Origin: Sorex araneus
Taxonomy: Eukaryota > Chordata > Mammalia > Eulipotyphla > Soricidae
Assembly (NCBI RefSeq): GCF_027595985.1
Contig: NC_073305.1
Coordinates: 171,946,172 to 172,010,171 of the forward strand
Direction: 5' to 3'
Length of the DNA: 64,000 nt
This document shows, in pieces, positions 1 through 10,769 of the stretch (position 1 is the stretch's first letter; each line of letters opens with the position of its first letter). The notes beneath the pieces are model-generated. The model saw only the letters and a list, made by a program, of their open reading frames with translations, had not been told where the DNA came from and did no database searches. The position numbers and the translations under genes are program-made.

Positions 1-655
1 ATTTGATCGAGATGCTGAGAACAGGAAAATTTTTATATTAATACAGTTGTATAGTATGTACTTGTCACAATGCAGCCCACTTCAAATTTTCTTATTCAAA
101 AAATTCTACTCTCTCTTTTGCATAAAAATAATCCAAAATAAAAATATTTTCTAAGGAATTACTATTCTGGTATCCTGGTTGAGGAAACTGGTACATGACA
201 TTTGCAAAGTGTTATTCTAGAATACAACTTTCTAACCCTCTTTATGTAAATGTGTACCTCTCTCTAACTTGGAATCAAGTGCTTTTGAAGAAGACCATGG
301 TTTCTTCCTCCCAGTCTCTCTCTATATATGCACATGCATTTTAGTAATGTATTGAACATCTTTTCATATCTTATGTTAGCTAATTAACATTAAAAATAAC
401 TCAAAATTATCTCAAAAGCAACTCCCAAATTACAGTAACTTTTTTTTAACTAAAAAATTAAGGAAGCAATTTGAAAGGCAAAATTTATTTATTTTGAATC
501 AAAGAATTGCAGTTCAGGGCCCATGGATTTAAATAGGAAAACTGAAATGCTCCCAAAGAGGGATAAAATTAAAAGTTTTTATAAAATATAAAAAAAGAAA
601 ATATGATCAGTGGTCAGAGGAAAATGCTGACTAGTGTTAACTGCTTAAACTAGTC
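1..655. other. AT-rich single-copy sequence
   Basis: I see no gene, exon or confident repeat here. The base composition is AT-rich with short poly(T) and poly(A) runs, as is usual for mammalian intergenic or intronic DNA. Confidence 0.5.
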
Positions 656-817
656 CTGGAACTGTGAAAGATAGTACAGTGAATAGGGTGCTTGTCTGCA
701 TGTGGCCAACCATATGGTACCTGACCCCCACCAGGAGTGATGCCTGAGTGGAGAGCCAGGAGTAAAACCTGACCACAGATGGGTGAGACAAGTACACTTC
801 CAAAACCAAAACCAAAT
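656..817 (+). mobile_element. SINE-A (SOR-type), diverged
   Basis: A degraded tRNA-like head (GATAGTACAGTGAATAGGGT) is followed by the body phrase CACCAGGAGTGATGCCTGAG and an A-rich end with repeated CCAAAA. Part of the centre is deleted relative to better copies such as 36248-36444. Confidence 0.75.
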
Positions 818-1039
818 GACAACAACCAAACAAGCTTAAATTAGTATTGCTTAATAGCTGCTTACTAATTCTTCCAACAGTATCAGAGTTAGTGATACTG
901 GAGCTCCCAGACTCAGTTGACTGGCCAAAAGTCAATCATCATCAGGGTTCTGGCGATTCAGGTAGTATTTCGAACAACTGCTTGCTTAGAGTAATAGCTT
1001 CTGGCACACCTAATGGTCTTTGAACCTACTCCAAATTCA

Positions 1040-2020
1040 AGTCGGTGGCCCCCACTGGTGGCTTAGGTGAGGCAAGAGGAGCGAGATGGTCACTTTCTCT
1101 CAATCCATCTCTTTCACCCCAGGACCAGCTGGGAAGACTAGGACTGGTAAAGTCTGCAAAGAGTCCCTTCGTAGCATGGGCCAGTGTCCCACCAGCTTCA
1201 CCAGGTGGCTGTCAAGCCACACGTGACATCAGCTTGGTCTTCCCAACATGGGAGTTGATCCCTGACACCCGATTTCTCGGGGAGCCATGGTCTCAGGTTG
1301 GAGGGAGGATTTGCACTTTGCAGGAAAGGAAGAAAAATCAATGCTAGGTCTTCCCTAGGGTTTCAGTGTTCTTTTCTTGCCTTGCAGAAAAGAATTTCAG
1401 GAGTAGACAAGCAGTGAAGTAAAAGCATCTTATTTGGAGGTTTTTAGGAAGGGGAAAGAGGAAGAGAAAGTGAGAAAGAGAATAACGCACTCAAGAGAGA
1501 ACATGGGCTTCTCCAAAGACAGAGAGAGGCCCTACACACATCCCAGCACTAATCTGGAAGCACGAAAGTGCACATCACAAGAGGGAAGATGTGTGCGACA
1601 CATGTGCTCAGGCACGACATGTGCTCGGGCACCACATGTGCTCGGCCACGTGGGTACAAGCAGCACATTGGCTTGGGAAACTAAGGAACAACCCTTCCTT
1701 TGTTCAGGTGCCATTTGTAGGGTTTCTCCAACTGACCCCTATATGGGGCTTCTACCTAGGTTAAGAGTCCGTTGCTAGGATGGTTGCCAAGGAGATTGAG
1801 TTGGGAGTGGTTGATGGCATTCTTTGAAATTCCTCTTCTGGTCTTTTGTTCCTGCTGGAGCTTCTCTCAAAGTAGGGTCCAGGCTTCTCTGGGTCTGTTG
1901 CTGATGCCAGGTGAGGTCTTATCAGGCCTTGGTCCTATTGATTTTATTACTTCCCAGAAATTTCATTACCATGGGGGCCTTCCCTGTCTGCTTACCTACA
2001 TCAAAATCAGACAGGTAATG
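1040..2020 (-). mobile_element. Probable endogenous retroviral LTR plus leader, degraded
   Basis: Read on the minus strand, this has an LTR-like order: a promoter-type region with tandem E-box repeats (near 1600-1650), a CT-rich stretch, an AATAAG polyadenylation-type signal near 1430, then an R/U5-like segment (near 1300-1420) whose wording recurs at 31860-32230 and 46030-46260 on the plus strand. No gag or pol reading frame survives. The exact ends were not found because no TG...CA termini with flanking duplication are obvious. The alternative is an unnamed dispersed repeat of non-viral origin. Confidence 0.55.
1599..1652. repeat. Three tandem units with CATGTG E-boxes
   Basis: Three successive units of about 17-18 bases, each with ACATGTGCTC followed by a GGC-type end, then a CACGTG palindrome close by. 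They lie in the promoter-side part of the probable LTR. Tandem enhancer-like repeats are common in LTR U3 regions; transcription-factor binding is inference only. Confidence 0.6.
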
Positions 2021-2055
2021 TAATTTTCTATGGCTCCCTGACCTCATTTTTTAAA

Positions 2056-2226
2056 TAACAGCAGGTAGGTACAGGAGGTAGGGCACCTGCATTGCATACA
2101 GCTGACCTGGGTTTGATTTCTGGCACCTCATATGGTTCCCTGAGTACAGCCAGGAGTGACCCCTGAGCATAGAGCCACAAGTAAACACTGAGCACTTTAA
2201 GGATGTGGTCCCTAAATAAAAACAAA
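2056..2226 (+). mobile_element. SINE-A, diverged
   Basis: Head (AGGTAGGGCACCTGCATTGC), B-box-like GGTTTGATTTC, body CATATGGTTCCCTGAGTACA and an A-rich tail are all readable, with many substitutions. It is followed at once by another old SINE at 2250. Confidence 0.8.
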
Positions 2227-2249
2227 CATCATGGTAATATTAATTTCAC

Positions 2250-2410
2250 AGGGTCAGAAAAGTAGCTTACTGGGTTGGAGAGCATGTTTTGCTTCCAAGA
2301 GGTCAGGTTCCATCCTGGCACTGCATAGTCACCTGAGTACTTCTGGAGAGACTCCTGAGCACTGAGTCAGAAATGTCCCCTGAACACTACCAGATGTGGC
2401 CAAAATAGAT
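2250..2410 (+). mobile_element. SINE-A, old
   Basis: The order head, B-box-like GGTTCCATCC, body (CACCTGAGTACTTCTGGAGA) and 3' end GATGTGGCC is kept, but divergence is high. It lies head to tail with the preceding SINE. Confidence 0.65.
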
Positions 2411-2424
2411 GTGGGGGAAGGGAC

Positions 2425-2518
2425 ATGGATACATTGGTGGTAGGAAATGTATACTAGTGAAGGAGCGAATGTTGGGGGGAAAAAAAGAAGAAGAAAAAAT
2501 AAATAAATAAGATTAAAA
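2425..2518 (+). mobile_element. L1 3' UTR fragment
   Basis: ATTGGTGGTAGGAAATGTAT and TAGTGAAGGAGCGAATGTTG match the end of the shrew L1 3' UTR seen in better copies (for example near 56620), followed by an A-rich tail. Confidence 0.5.
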
Positions 2519-2975
2519 AGATAACTTGACAGATGTCAACTTTTCACACTTTCTTCTTGTTATTACTATTCTTGTTATTATTTTCCACATTAGGAATAGA
2601 GTCCAAAGTTGTATACAGACAAGAAAGTGCTCTACTTATGAGCTACATCCCAGTCTCTCAATTTTTTATACATTAAACAGCATAATTTTTCTGTCCATGC
2701 CACGTGTCCACGTGGGTTCAATGATTGGATGTATTCCAGAACTCAGGCTGATGCAAAAGGCACCATTGTTCTTCAGCTTGCTTTGAGAGGTAGATTGTTT
2801 GGCAGAATGTAAAGTGGCTAAGGATATACACGCCTCACTGCTGATTGACTAGGCTTATCTAGTTATAGCTCTTTATGACTTTAAGTGGGAGTTTAATAAA
2901 CTATGCCTCTGGATATCCCAGTTATTAGATTTCATTCTCTTATTCTTAGTATGCTTGCTCTCTCGCTCTCTCTAC

Positions 2976-3594
2976 AATGCAAAGTCTCTTGCCCCCGCAC
3001 CTGGCTCTCTTCACCAGGGTCACTCAAAGTGGATAGATTGAGTTTCCCTCCCCACCCCGAGCAGAGCCCCCACAGTCAAAGACCTCCGGAACCCAGCCAC
3101 AGCCATGTTCAAGGCCCCTCTCCACATGCTCGGATGAGCCTCGTGCATAAAGGAACCGGCAGAGGAACCCAGGTATGTGAGACCTGGGGCTGAGATCTCC
3201 AAGCCTGCTCAGACCGGGACTGGGCCTCCTCCACCCAGATCCCCCATTTCCCAGTAGCTAGGTGGTCATACCCAGAAACTGTCCCCGGCATCGTGTAATC
3301 CCATCAATGGCCAACATCCAGAGACTATAAAACCAAGCTCCCAACATCTTGCAGCCTAGTTCTCCCTCTCAGAGAACCTAGAAGCTACGGAGAGTTTCCT
3401 GCCCACATGGGAGAGCCTGGCAAGCTCCCCGTGGCGTATTCCTATGCCAAAACCAGTAACAATGATAGGTCTCTTTCCTCTGACACTGAGAGTCAAACCA
3501 CTGGGAAAGACGAGTAAAGAGAGGCTTCTAAAATCTCAGAGCTAAGATGAATGGAAACGTTATTGAAACCACTCGAGAAAATTGACGATCAACG

Positions 3595-3658
<64 letters not shown>

Positions 3659-3659
3659 A
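2976..3659 (+). mobile_element. COMP-C composite retroelement, near full length
   Basis: It starts at CTCTTGCCCCCGCACCTGG, the same start as the copies at 57631 and 63418. A GC-rich 5' part of about 370 bases contains a CCAAT-like sequence and CTATAAAA (near 3326). A SINE-B-like middle (AGAGCCTGGCAAGC, then ATGCCAAAACCAGTAACAAT) follows, then a private segment of about 90 bases (CACTGGGAAAGACGAGTAAA). The last segment (3549-3600) is the RTE-type 3' end, running into (GAT)n. No reading frame is conserved between copies, so it is non-autonomous. No clear TSD was found. Confidence 0.8.
3596..3658. repeat. (GAT)n microsatellite
   Basis: About 20 GAT units forming the tail of the COMP-C copy. The RTE-type 3' end finishes in GGGATGA, so the tail looks like an expansion of its last bases. 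Confidence 0.95.
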
Positions 3660-5588
3660 TCTTGGGGCCCCTCCAGGATAAGAGGCAAGGGAGTACGGTT
3701 TGACCAATTTTCAAACTATCAAAATTGAATCATATTAAATGGTTGAAAAGAACATAGAAAGTAAATAAGAAGCTGAAAAATGAGTGAAGCATTTGCAACA
3801 TAGACATTTTAAGAGAAAATTAAAGTTCAGAAATGTTTAGAACTCGGTCCAAAAAAAAAAATCTATTGAGTCTTTAAAATGAGATTTAAAGGAATGTGAC
3901 TGGAGCTTAGGGAAGTAGATTTTGTCACAGAGCCAACTAGGAGGAGGGGGAAGAAATGATCAGCCACATCTGAATTTCCCTTTAAAATTTATTTTCCCAG
4001 ATACTTAAATTTTCTCATTGCACCAGGTTTTTGAGACGATTATCACCAAAGAAAATTACCTAATTCATAAATAAAACCTCAGCTTTGTTTCATGAGTATT
4101 AAATCAGTCCTTAACCCAAGTGCATAATTTTCAGCTTTTATTTTTGGTATTACATTTAATTACAGCTCTTCCTTGGGGTTTTAATTTAGCATATTTCTTT
4201 TTTCTTAGAAATTTTATTTTCAAGGAGAAAATGAGAAAAAAAATTAATACTATATATCAAGAAGTCTCAAACTGAGCTGTATTTTTTAGTATTCTGAGAG
4301 TAGGCTTCTATTTGCTCAGTTTATTAAAACTTCTCTCTCTCTTTCTATCTGTAGTCAGTAATTATGGAAGATTGTATTCTCATTTTATAAAATATTTTTT
4401 GCTTTGATCTCAAGGCTTCAGGTTTTCCATGAAGAATGCTAGACTTTTACTCACATCTTATTTTATGATTAACTTTCTTAGCATTAAATACTTTACAAAA
4501 GCAAAATAAATCAAGTTTAAATCTGGATCTTTTTCATCAAGTTTTTAAATACACAGATTACTCTATATATTTTTACTATGCAGTAACCCTATTGAAATGA
4601 AGGTGAAGTCTAGAAAGAGTGCCTGATGATACAACGTATCAGTGAACTACAAGGTCCAGCATGCTTTGCCATCCCCACAGGCAAAGAGGCTGTTTTTTTT
4701 TTTTCTTGTTCCATGGATAAGGGAACTAAGAAACTATTGCCTCATACATTAGATCAGGGAGGGTGAGTGTTAAAACTTTGAATTCTGGAAAGCACTTGGC
4801 AGTCACCAGTCTCACTGTGATTGCAGTCTCTAATCTGCCCTCTCATGTTGTTTGCCTTCAAGTAAATCCCTTTTCCTGTTGAAATAATCTAGTGCTTTTG
4901 TCTATTCAGCTCTTCCTAATCACTGATATTTGTTGTCCTATTGTTATTGTGGTTTCTCGTTTTATTTTGAAACAAATACTAGTGACTGTATTTATTTATT
5001 TTATTGAGATATCATTGTTTGCAATAGTATTGGAGTCATTATTTTTAGCTACAGAGATACTGCGCCAGCAATTTTTAATATTTTTATGACAAATTGTGGT
5101 ATATGAAAAACACGTGGATTATATAAAGATTTATTAATTTACTTTTAAATTTTAAAAATTATAAAATAATACCTTATTAGCTCTGGGATAATAGTATGAC
5201 TATATCAGTAAATGCATTATAATATTCTAAGGTCAAGAATGCGTCCCTGTATCTTATAATACATCTATAGATGTAGATATATTTAAGCTTAACTGGGAAA
5301 TGTAATTTATGAATAACACCACAAAATTCCAGTTCCACATAGTTGAAAACATTACTATGTATTTTGGAGGACATAGGCTAATTTCTCAAAATTAGAATTA
5401 AATATTTTATATAGAGAGTGTATATATATCTAATGCAAATATTTTATGAAAAGCTATTGTTCCTAAAACAAAACTTTGGGGTAAATAATATCATGACTTT
5501 AAATTTTGTATGTTTTAAATTTCATGTAAGTTATTTTGTTCCTTTTTTCTTTAGCAAAGCTAAAAAATCATGCCACTGGCTTTTGTTA
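3660..5588. other. AT-rich single-copy sequence
   Basis: About 1.9 kb without a recognisable repeat or gene. 4020-4200 reads as unique, non-repetitive sequence. Short open frames here are AT-rich and show no domain. Confidence 0.5.
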
Positions 5589-5590
5589 GT

Positions 5591-5634
<44 letters not shown>

Positions 5635-5797
5635 TTTTGGGTCACACCCGGCAATGCACAGAGGTTACTCCTGGCTCTTCACTCAGGAATCACTCCTGGC
5701 GGTGCTCAGGGGACCATATGGGATGCTGGGATTCGAACCTGGGTCGGCCGCGTGCAAGGCAAACGCCCTAGCCACTGTGCTATCGCTCCAGCCCCCA
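5589..5797 (-). mobile_element. SINE-A, young and nearly complete
   Basis: Minus-strand copy: poly(T) at 5589-5632 is the A tail. The body (GTCACACCCGGCAATGCACA, GGTGCTCAGGGGACCATATG) and head (CGCCCTAGCCACTGTGCTAT CGCTCCAGCCCC in two blocks) are close to consensus. A second poly(T) run follows at 5799-5823. The phrase TTGTTAGTG appears on both sides, so a TSD is possible but blurred by the T runs. Confidence 0.95.
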
Positions 5798-5929
5798 GTT
5801 TTTTTTTTTTTTTTTTTTTTTTTGTTGTTGTTAGTGTTTTTTACATCTTCAATATTAGTATTTCGTCAATTGTATGGCATGCAGATGTTTTCTATCATTC
5901 AGTAGGGATTTTTATTTTTTATTTTAGTG

Positions 5930-6045
5930 ATTTTTGAGCAATGCATGGCTCTGATTAGGGCTTACTCTTGCCTCTGCACTTAGGGAGCAGTCCTGACAGG
6001 CTTCAGCAACTACAAGAGGAGCTAGAGATTGAACCTTACAGCTAT
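5930..6045 (-). mobile_element. SINE-A, old 3' and middle part
   Basis: GAGCAATGCATGGCTCTGAT, a GCACTTAGGGAGCAGTCCTG body and a GAGATTGAACC B-box complement are readable. It adjoins RTE copy 1 on its left side. Confidence 0.6.
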
Positions 6046-6067
6046 ATGAGACTTATTGTTGCCATTG

Positions 6068-7850
6068 TATCATTTGTATTACTTGTCTTCCCGTTAATCT
6101 TCAATTTGCTTGAGCAGGTTCCAGTAACATTTCCATTTGTCCGTGTCCCGTGCTAGTGTAGCCTAATGACATCTGCTTGCTCCAGGAACAGGAAGAGCCT
6201 CAAACTATTCATTCAGGGTTTTAACGAAAAAGTCTGACCATCTCCTTGTTGGGCGGCCAAGGAGATGTCCTGTGGAATCCAGTCGGTAACAGCTCTAGTC
6301 CGGCAGTCATCTCTGAATCGAATTACATGTCCAGCCCATCTGATTTTCAACGCCTTGGCAAATGAGACAGCGTCACTGATTCTTGACTGTAAACGGAGGT
6401 CGGAACTCCAGATTCCTTCTCTTACTTGAGTGAGACAAGATATTCCTACCATAGCTCTTTCAATTCCTCTTTGGGATAGTTGAATAGCATTCTCATCCTG
6501 TTTGCATAGGGCCCAGGTCTCTGAGGCATATGTTAATGCGGGAAGAACAGTGGAATCGAAAAGATGTGCCCAGAGTTGAAGGTCCTTTGTCCTCTTAACC
6601 ACTTCTTTGACATTCTTGAAGGCATTCCACACTGCTCTCTTCCTCCTGCGCAGTTCAGGTGCCAAGTCGTTCCTCATGTTGAGTTCTCAACCCAGGAACA
6701 CATAGCTGCTGCATTCGGAGATGTTCGTTCCATTGAGAGCAAATGGAGCGTCAGGGACTAGTTCGTTTTTCATGAGCATTGTCTTGTTGAGGTTCAGCTG
6801 CAGTCCGACCTTTCCACACTCACGGTTGAAGTCAGCCAGCATTAGTACCACTTGGTTAATATTTGGTGTTATGAGAACGATGTCATCAGCGAAGCAGAGG
6901 TGGTGTAGTTGCCGACCATCTATCTTCACTCCCATTCCTTCTCATTCCAGTCGTTGCATGACATTCTCAAGGGTGACACTGAAGAGTTTCAGTGAAATGG
7001 TATCACCTGCCGAACCCCTCTCTTTACATCAATGATTACTTCCTTGTAGAATGGTGAGGTCCTGATGGTGAATCCATAATACAGCTTAAGGAGGATCCTG
7101 ATGTACTGAGTTTGAACACCCTGTTTGGCTAGGGCTTCAATGGCCGCCTCAGTCTCAACAGAATCAAAGGCCTTCTTAAAGTCGATGAATGTTAGACAGA
7201 GCGGCATCTTGAACTCTTGCAAAACTTCAATGAATTTGATCACTATGTAGATATGGTTGATCGTGCTAAATCCTTTTCAGAACCCAGCTTGCTCGCATGG
7301 TTGTCCTTCATCTAGTGTTTTGCCTATTCTATTCAGGATGACACAAGTGAACAACTTGTAGACGACAAACAGCAGGCAGATTGGGTGATAGTTGCTGATG
7401 TCATGGATGTCTCCCTTCTTGTACAACAGAACGGTCCTACTGGTTTTCCACTGGGATGGAAGCTTGCATTCAGACAGGTAGCTTGTGAAGAGCTGAGCCA
7501 GTGTATTGATGAGTACTGGCAGCAGATTCTTCAGGTGTTCAGGTCTGACTTTGTCTGGGCCGGGTGCTGTATGGGTCTTTACCGACGAAATGGCATGTTG
7601 GATTTCAGAAGGGAGGACGTTGGGAATGACATATCCATCCTGCGGAATTTGGTATGTGGGCAGGTGAACATGGCTGTCAAAGAGATATGAGTAGAAGTCG
7701 TGAATAATCCTCTCCATTACCTTTCTGGGAGATGTGATAGATCCGTCAGGACAACGGAGGGCAGTCATCCTGGTCTTGTAGTTGGTGAAGGACAGGCGAG
7801 CATTGCGGAAGCTTTTCCCGGCTTCAGCTGCATCGGCCAACACTGCTGCT
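6068..7850 (-). mobile_element. RTE LINE copy 1, 5'-truncated
   Basis: Minus-strand insertion of about 1.78 kb. The flanks are a 14-base TSD with one mismatch: ATTGTTGCCATTGT at 6054-6067 and ATTGTTGTCATTGT at 7851-7864. The 3' end carries the short repeat tail (ATCATTTGTATTACTTGTC as read on the plus strand). Truncation falls inside the linker upstream of the reverse transcriptase domain, so the endonuclease is absent. The protein wording is of RTE clade and closest to what I recall of strongylid nematode elements and of RTE1_Sar in shrew. Confidence 0.95.
6213..7850 (-). pseudogene. RTE reverse transcriptase ORF, broken (copy 1)
   Basis: The remnant encodes the middle and end of an RTE polyprotein, which in intact elements has an APE-type endonuclease then a reverse transcriptase. 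In order: linker AVLADAAEAG; the RT entry region (PGPDKVRPEHLKN, then NRIGKTLDEGQPCEQAGF); palm motif A (FIDFKKAFDSVE); palm motif C (LCFADDIVLI) with both aspartates; and the long C-terminal region with HLFDSTVLPALTYASETWA. It is dead: in-frame TGA at 7277-7279 and 6687-6689 and a one-base deletion near 7007 that shifts the frame. About 12 bases are also missing near 6268, in the segment corresponding to KRPRGRPP. No host function is suggested. Confidence 0.93.
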
Positions 7851-7894
7851 ATTGTTGTCATTGTGTCCTAATTAATTGTTTGCAAATAAGAATG

Positions 7895-7970
7895 CAACAG
7901 GGAAGTGTAGCTCAGTGGTCAAGCATTTGTCTTATATTTGTGAGACTCTGAGTTTGACTCTCAAATCCAA
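7895..7970 (+). mobile_element. tRNA-like short SINE, old
   Basis: GTGTAGCTCAGTGGTCAAGC resembles a tRNA D-arm/A-box region, and GAGTTTGACTCTCAAATCC a B-box. It resembles ID/B2-like tRNA SINEs rather than SINE-A and has a short A-rich end. It is too degraded to be a functional tRNA gene. Confidence 0.5.
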
Positions 7971-7993
7971 AATATGAGAAAAGAAATGCCACT

Positions 7994-8180
7994 ACAGCAC
8001 CAGAGAGATAGTACAGTGGGTAGAGCTCTTGTCTTTCTCATGGCCAACCTGCGGTGGAATACTGGCGTCCTTATGACTCCCTGAGCACCACCAGGAGTGA
8101 TTTCTGAACTCGGAGCCAGGAGTAAGCCCTGAACATTGCTGGTGTGACTTCACACCTCCACCCCTAACAAAAAGAAAAGA
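7994..8180 (+). mobile_element. SINE-A
   Basis: Head AGAGATAGTACAGTGGGTAG, body ACCACCAGGAGTGATTTCTG and tail AACAAAAAGAAAAG. AAAGAAATGCCACT occurs on both sides (left near 7982, right near 8177), consistent with a TSD. Confidence 0.88.
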
Positions 8181-8559
8181 AATGCCACTGATTTTTGTAT
8201 CTGATTTTGTGGTTAGTCACACTTCTGTATCGGTTTATTTATGTAGGATAACATAAATTTGTCCTTTCTGCCTTGCCACAGGGAGCTTAGGTTTATTGGG
8301 TTACTCCCATAACAGTGCTCTCATTTCTCTGTGTTTATTTGTAGCTTCTTTCTTTGTGCTCTGTTGACTTGTAAATATTGTTTTTCTCTTCTCCTTAAGT
8401 CCATTGCATAGTTAATTCAGAGTGGTGTCCTTTTTGTATAGATACAGGAAGACAGTTGATGCCATGCTTTTGTAACTTGGAAGTCAAATGACTCTAGATA
8501 ATATTACCTTTGGGGCATCTGTTCTCTTGACCTAAGTCTCAATCGCCCTTACTTCCTAA

Positions 8560-9412
8560 CTCCCTAAAAGCAGGATCCTGATGAGGACTGGATGGACCCA
8601 GGGCAAGCTGTGAGCTATGTGCTACCCTGGCATCGAAATGGGTCTGGCCAAAGTGCCATAATGCTTAACTATAAGTTAAGAGCTTGGTCATGAACAAATG
8701 CTGTTATGATCCAAAAAGTAATAACTAGATTTGGACCCTGCTAGGGTTAGGAATGATTAATCCAGCCTGAGCACTTAATCTGAATCTGTGGCGAGATGTC
8801 CCCAGGAGAGCCACTCTATAAACTCAACATATCTCTTACTATGTCCATACAAAAATTAATATTAAGATGTTAATTAAGTTATTGGACTAAAGAGAGCAGA
8901 AACACCCCTAAGTGCTATTTTGTCCTTGAGCAGAAGAAGGGCTTTTGATATGTTGATCTTGCTTTTGATTTTGGTGTAGTGGCTACCCCCAATGTGGGGA
9001 GTTGGAGAGAAAGGAGAGAGAGACCAGGGCAGCAAGATGTACCTTGGAGTGTCTAGCAAGGGAGACAGAGGAAGAAGAAAGTAGGGGAAGGATTCAGGAG
9101 CCGGCGTGTGGAGAGACTAAACGAGAGACGCGGCCGCGAGAGGGAGAGCGGAGAAATGAGCAGGAGAGACAGGAGGAGATGGGAAAGGGGCAGCGTGAGG
9201 CTAGAATGTGGAGCATAGTGAGAATGGAACAAGCGCATGGGGAGAATGGAATAAACGGCAACTGATCACCAACCAGCCTGATTGGTTTTCTCCTTTGTCT
9301 GCCCATGGCATTGGAGGGTCAGGGAAGGGGAGCATCGAAAGCTGGAGGGGAGAAGGAGAGCCACAGGGACACTCCCTAGCCGACTGAGATTACACATACT
9401 GTGTCTAACATT
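8560..9412 (+). mobile_element. Probable solo LTR (class II-like)
   Basis: The region moves from mixed sequence to a purine-rich GA block (9000-9240), then an AATAAA signal at 9250-9255. The R/U5-like region after it ends near CTGTGTCTAACA. This order fits a retroviral LTR with a plus-strand polyadenylation signal. The purine-rich block opens a frame of 87 codons (9002-9265), but it is compositional and not a gene. The 5' limit is uncertain and no internal viral genes follow. Confidence 0.5.
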
Positions 9413-9619
9413 TTTCTCGTGGGGTGTTTAGGGTTTTCTATTTTTATAACGTCTGCAGGTAGTGATCACTAACCTTTTCCAGTTTTGATTCCTTTTTCTC
9501 CTTTTTCTCTTCACTAATTGCTCCTGAGGAGGGGCTGTCTGCTAAACTCTTATTCCGTATCTAACAAACCAACAGCTCCCAGTACAATTTCCTTTTTTCA
9601 TCCTGACTTTTCTCGTAAC

Positions 9620-10240
9620 TGAGATATCACAAATATTATGAGGAAAAGAAAAGACCCAAAACAGGATGAAAATGAGACCCCATCCTGTTCAATACCCCTC
9701 TGGTACTTTTCCTGACCCATCTGGGTGATTCTATCCTGTTGATTACATCAGAGGCTTCTCCTTGAGGGGAGAGATCTTCAGAGACATTGCCTCAGAGGCA
9801 AAGGACAGTGCCAAAGGGGACACCGCCCCCCATAATTTTTTATCGTTGCTCCTCTATTAGGAGCAGTTTGGCTTGGCTCTGGTCTTCTGCTAGGCGGTTA
9901 TGCTAATTGAGTTACCTCCCCCTCCTTTGTCTCACCCCAGACTGTTTCCTTGGCTCAGGGACTCCCCAGGGCTACCCACAATTCCCTGTGCCTGCATTAA
10001 ACTTCTTTGTGCTACACTTTCCCTGCATTGTTTCCCAGTCAATCACCTCCCCCCCCCCACTCTCTGGCAGTCGCTCTAACCTATATGTAGTCTGTGGGAT
10101 TGGGAATAAAGGTTGCTGATTATTTTCTGGTGATCTGTCTGCACCCCATTCCTTGTCTAGCCTTGTCTATGGCAGGCAGGGAATGGTCTATCGCCGGGCC
10201 AGGGTGGACAGTGACTCTGACCTAGACACCATCCCTTAAC
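9620..10240 (+). mobile_element. Probable solo LTR
   Basis: Mixed-GC block with an AATAAA signal at 10105-10110 and a following GT- and C-rich stretch ending near 10240. Sequence differs from the neighbouring LTR at 8.6-9.4 kb, so these are two families or a 5'/3' mismatch. No primer-binding site or coding remnant was seen. Ends are estimates. Confidence 0.45.
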
Positions 10241-10357
10241 TACCTCAATAGGTAGAGCAGGAAGTAAAGAAACAAAGGTGTAGGTGATGTTGGTTCACTG
10301 GAAAGTATTTCTTTTTCTTTCTTTCTTTTCTTCTTGTTTAGTGTGTTTGATACACTG

Positions 10358-10745
10358 CTTTATTTTTTATTTATTTTATTTTTTATTAATTTATTCTTGT
10401 GTTGAATCATCATGTGGAAATTTACAAAGCTTTCAGGTTTAAGTCTCAGTTATACAATGCTCGAACACCCATCCCTTCACCAGTGCACATATTCCACCAC
10501 CAAGAATCACAGCGGCCACTCGACCTCATATCTCTTCATTCTCAGCAATAGAAAACAAATTATCAAATACTTCCTTTCCAGCAGGTCCTACTTTAGGGGG
10601 GAGAAACTCCAAACAATAATAGTGAGTTTTTTGTTGAAATATTGAATGTAATCAAAGTAAAGTGAAAGTAAAGTGAAATTTACCAGTTACACAGGCGGGG
10701 TAGGGGACTGGGGAGGTGGGGGATGGGGGCATACTGTGATTCTTT
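10358..10745 (-). mobile_element. L1 3' end with 5' inversion
   Basis: The left part (10372-10500) is the last portion of an L1 3' UTR on the minus strand. The right part (10500-10733) is the preceding portion of the same UTR but on the plus strand. The copy at 15066-15746 shows both in one contiguous order, joined at a GTGGGTTTTTT tract. This is the classic product of twin priming. A possible AT-rich TSD (TTTATTTTTT) lies at both ends. Confidence 0.75.
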
Positions 10746-10769
10746 TATTTTTTAAAGAGTTTTAATTTG

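Noticed and set aside
1599-1652. CRISPR-like array in the E-box repeats
   Set aside because: Only three short adjacent units without spacers, in a vertebrate genome and within an LTR-like repeat.
2545-2670. Another old tRNA-like SINE (TATGAGCTACATCCCAGTCT)
   Set aside because: Only the putative head end is suggestive; too short and diverged to list as a feature.
6068-7850. Nematode contamination of the assembly as explanation for the RTE
   Set aside because: All five copies are flanked by TSDs, and copies 2, 3 and 4 are embedded in mammalian L1 or shrew SINE sequence that reads through after removal.
9002-9265. Coding gene in the purine-rich frame of 87 codons
   Set aside because: Strong compositional bias, an open frame on the opposite strand as well, and placement in an LTR-like block upstream of AATAAA.
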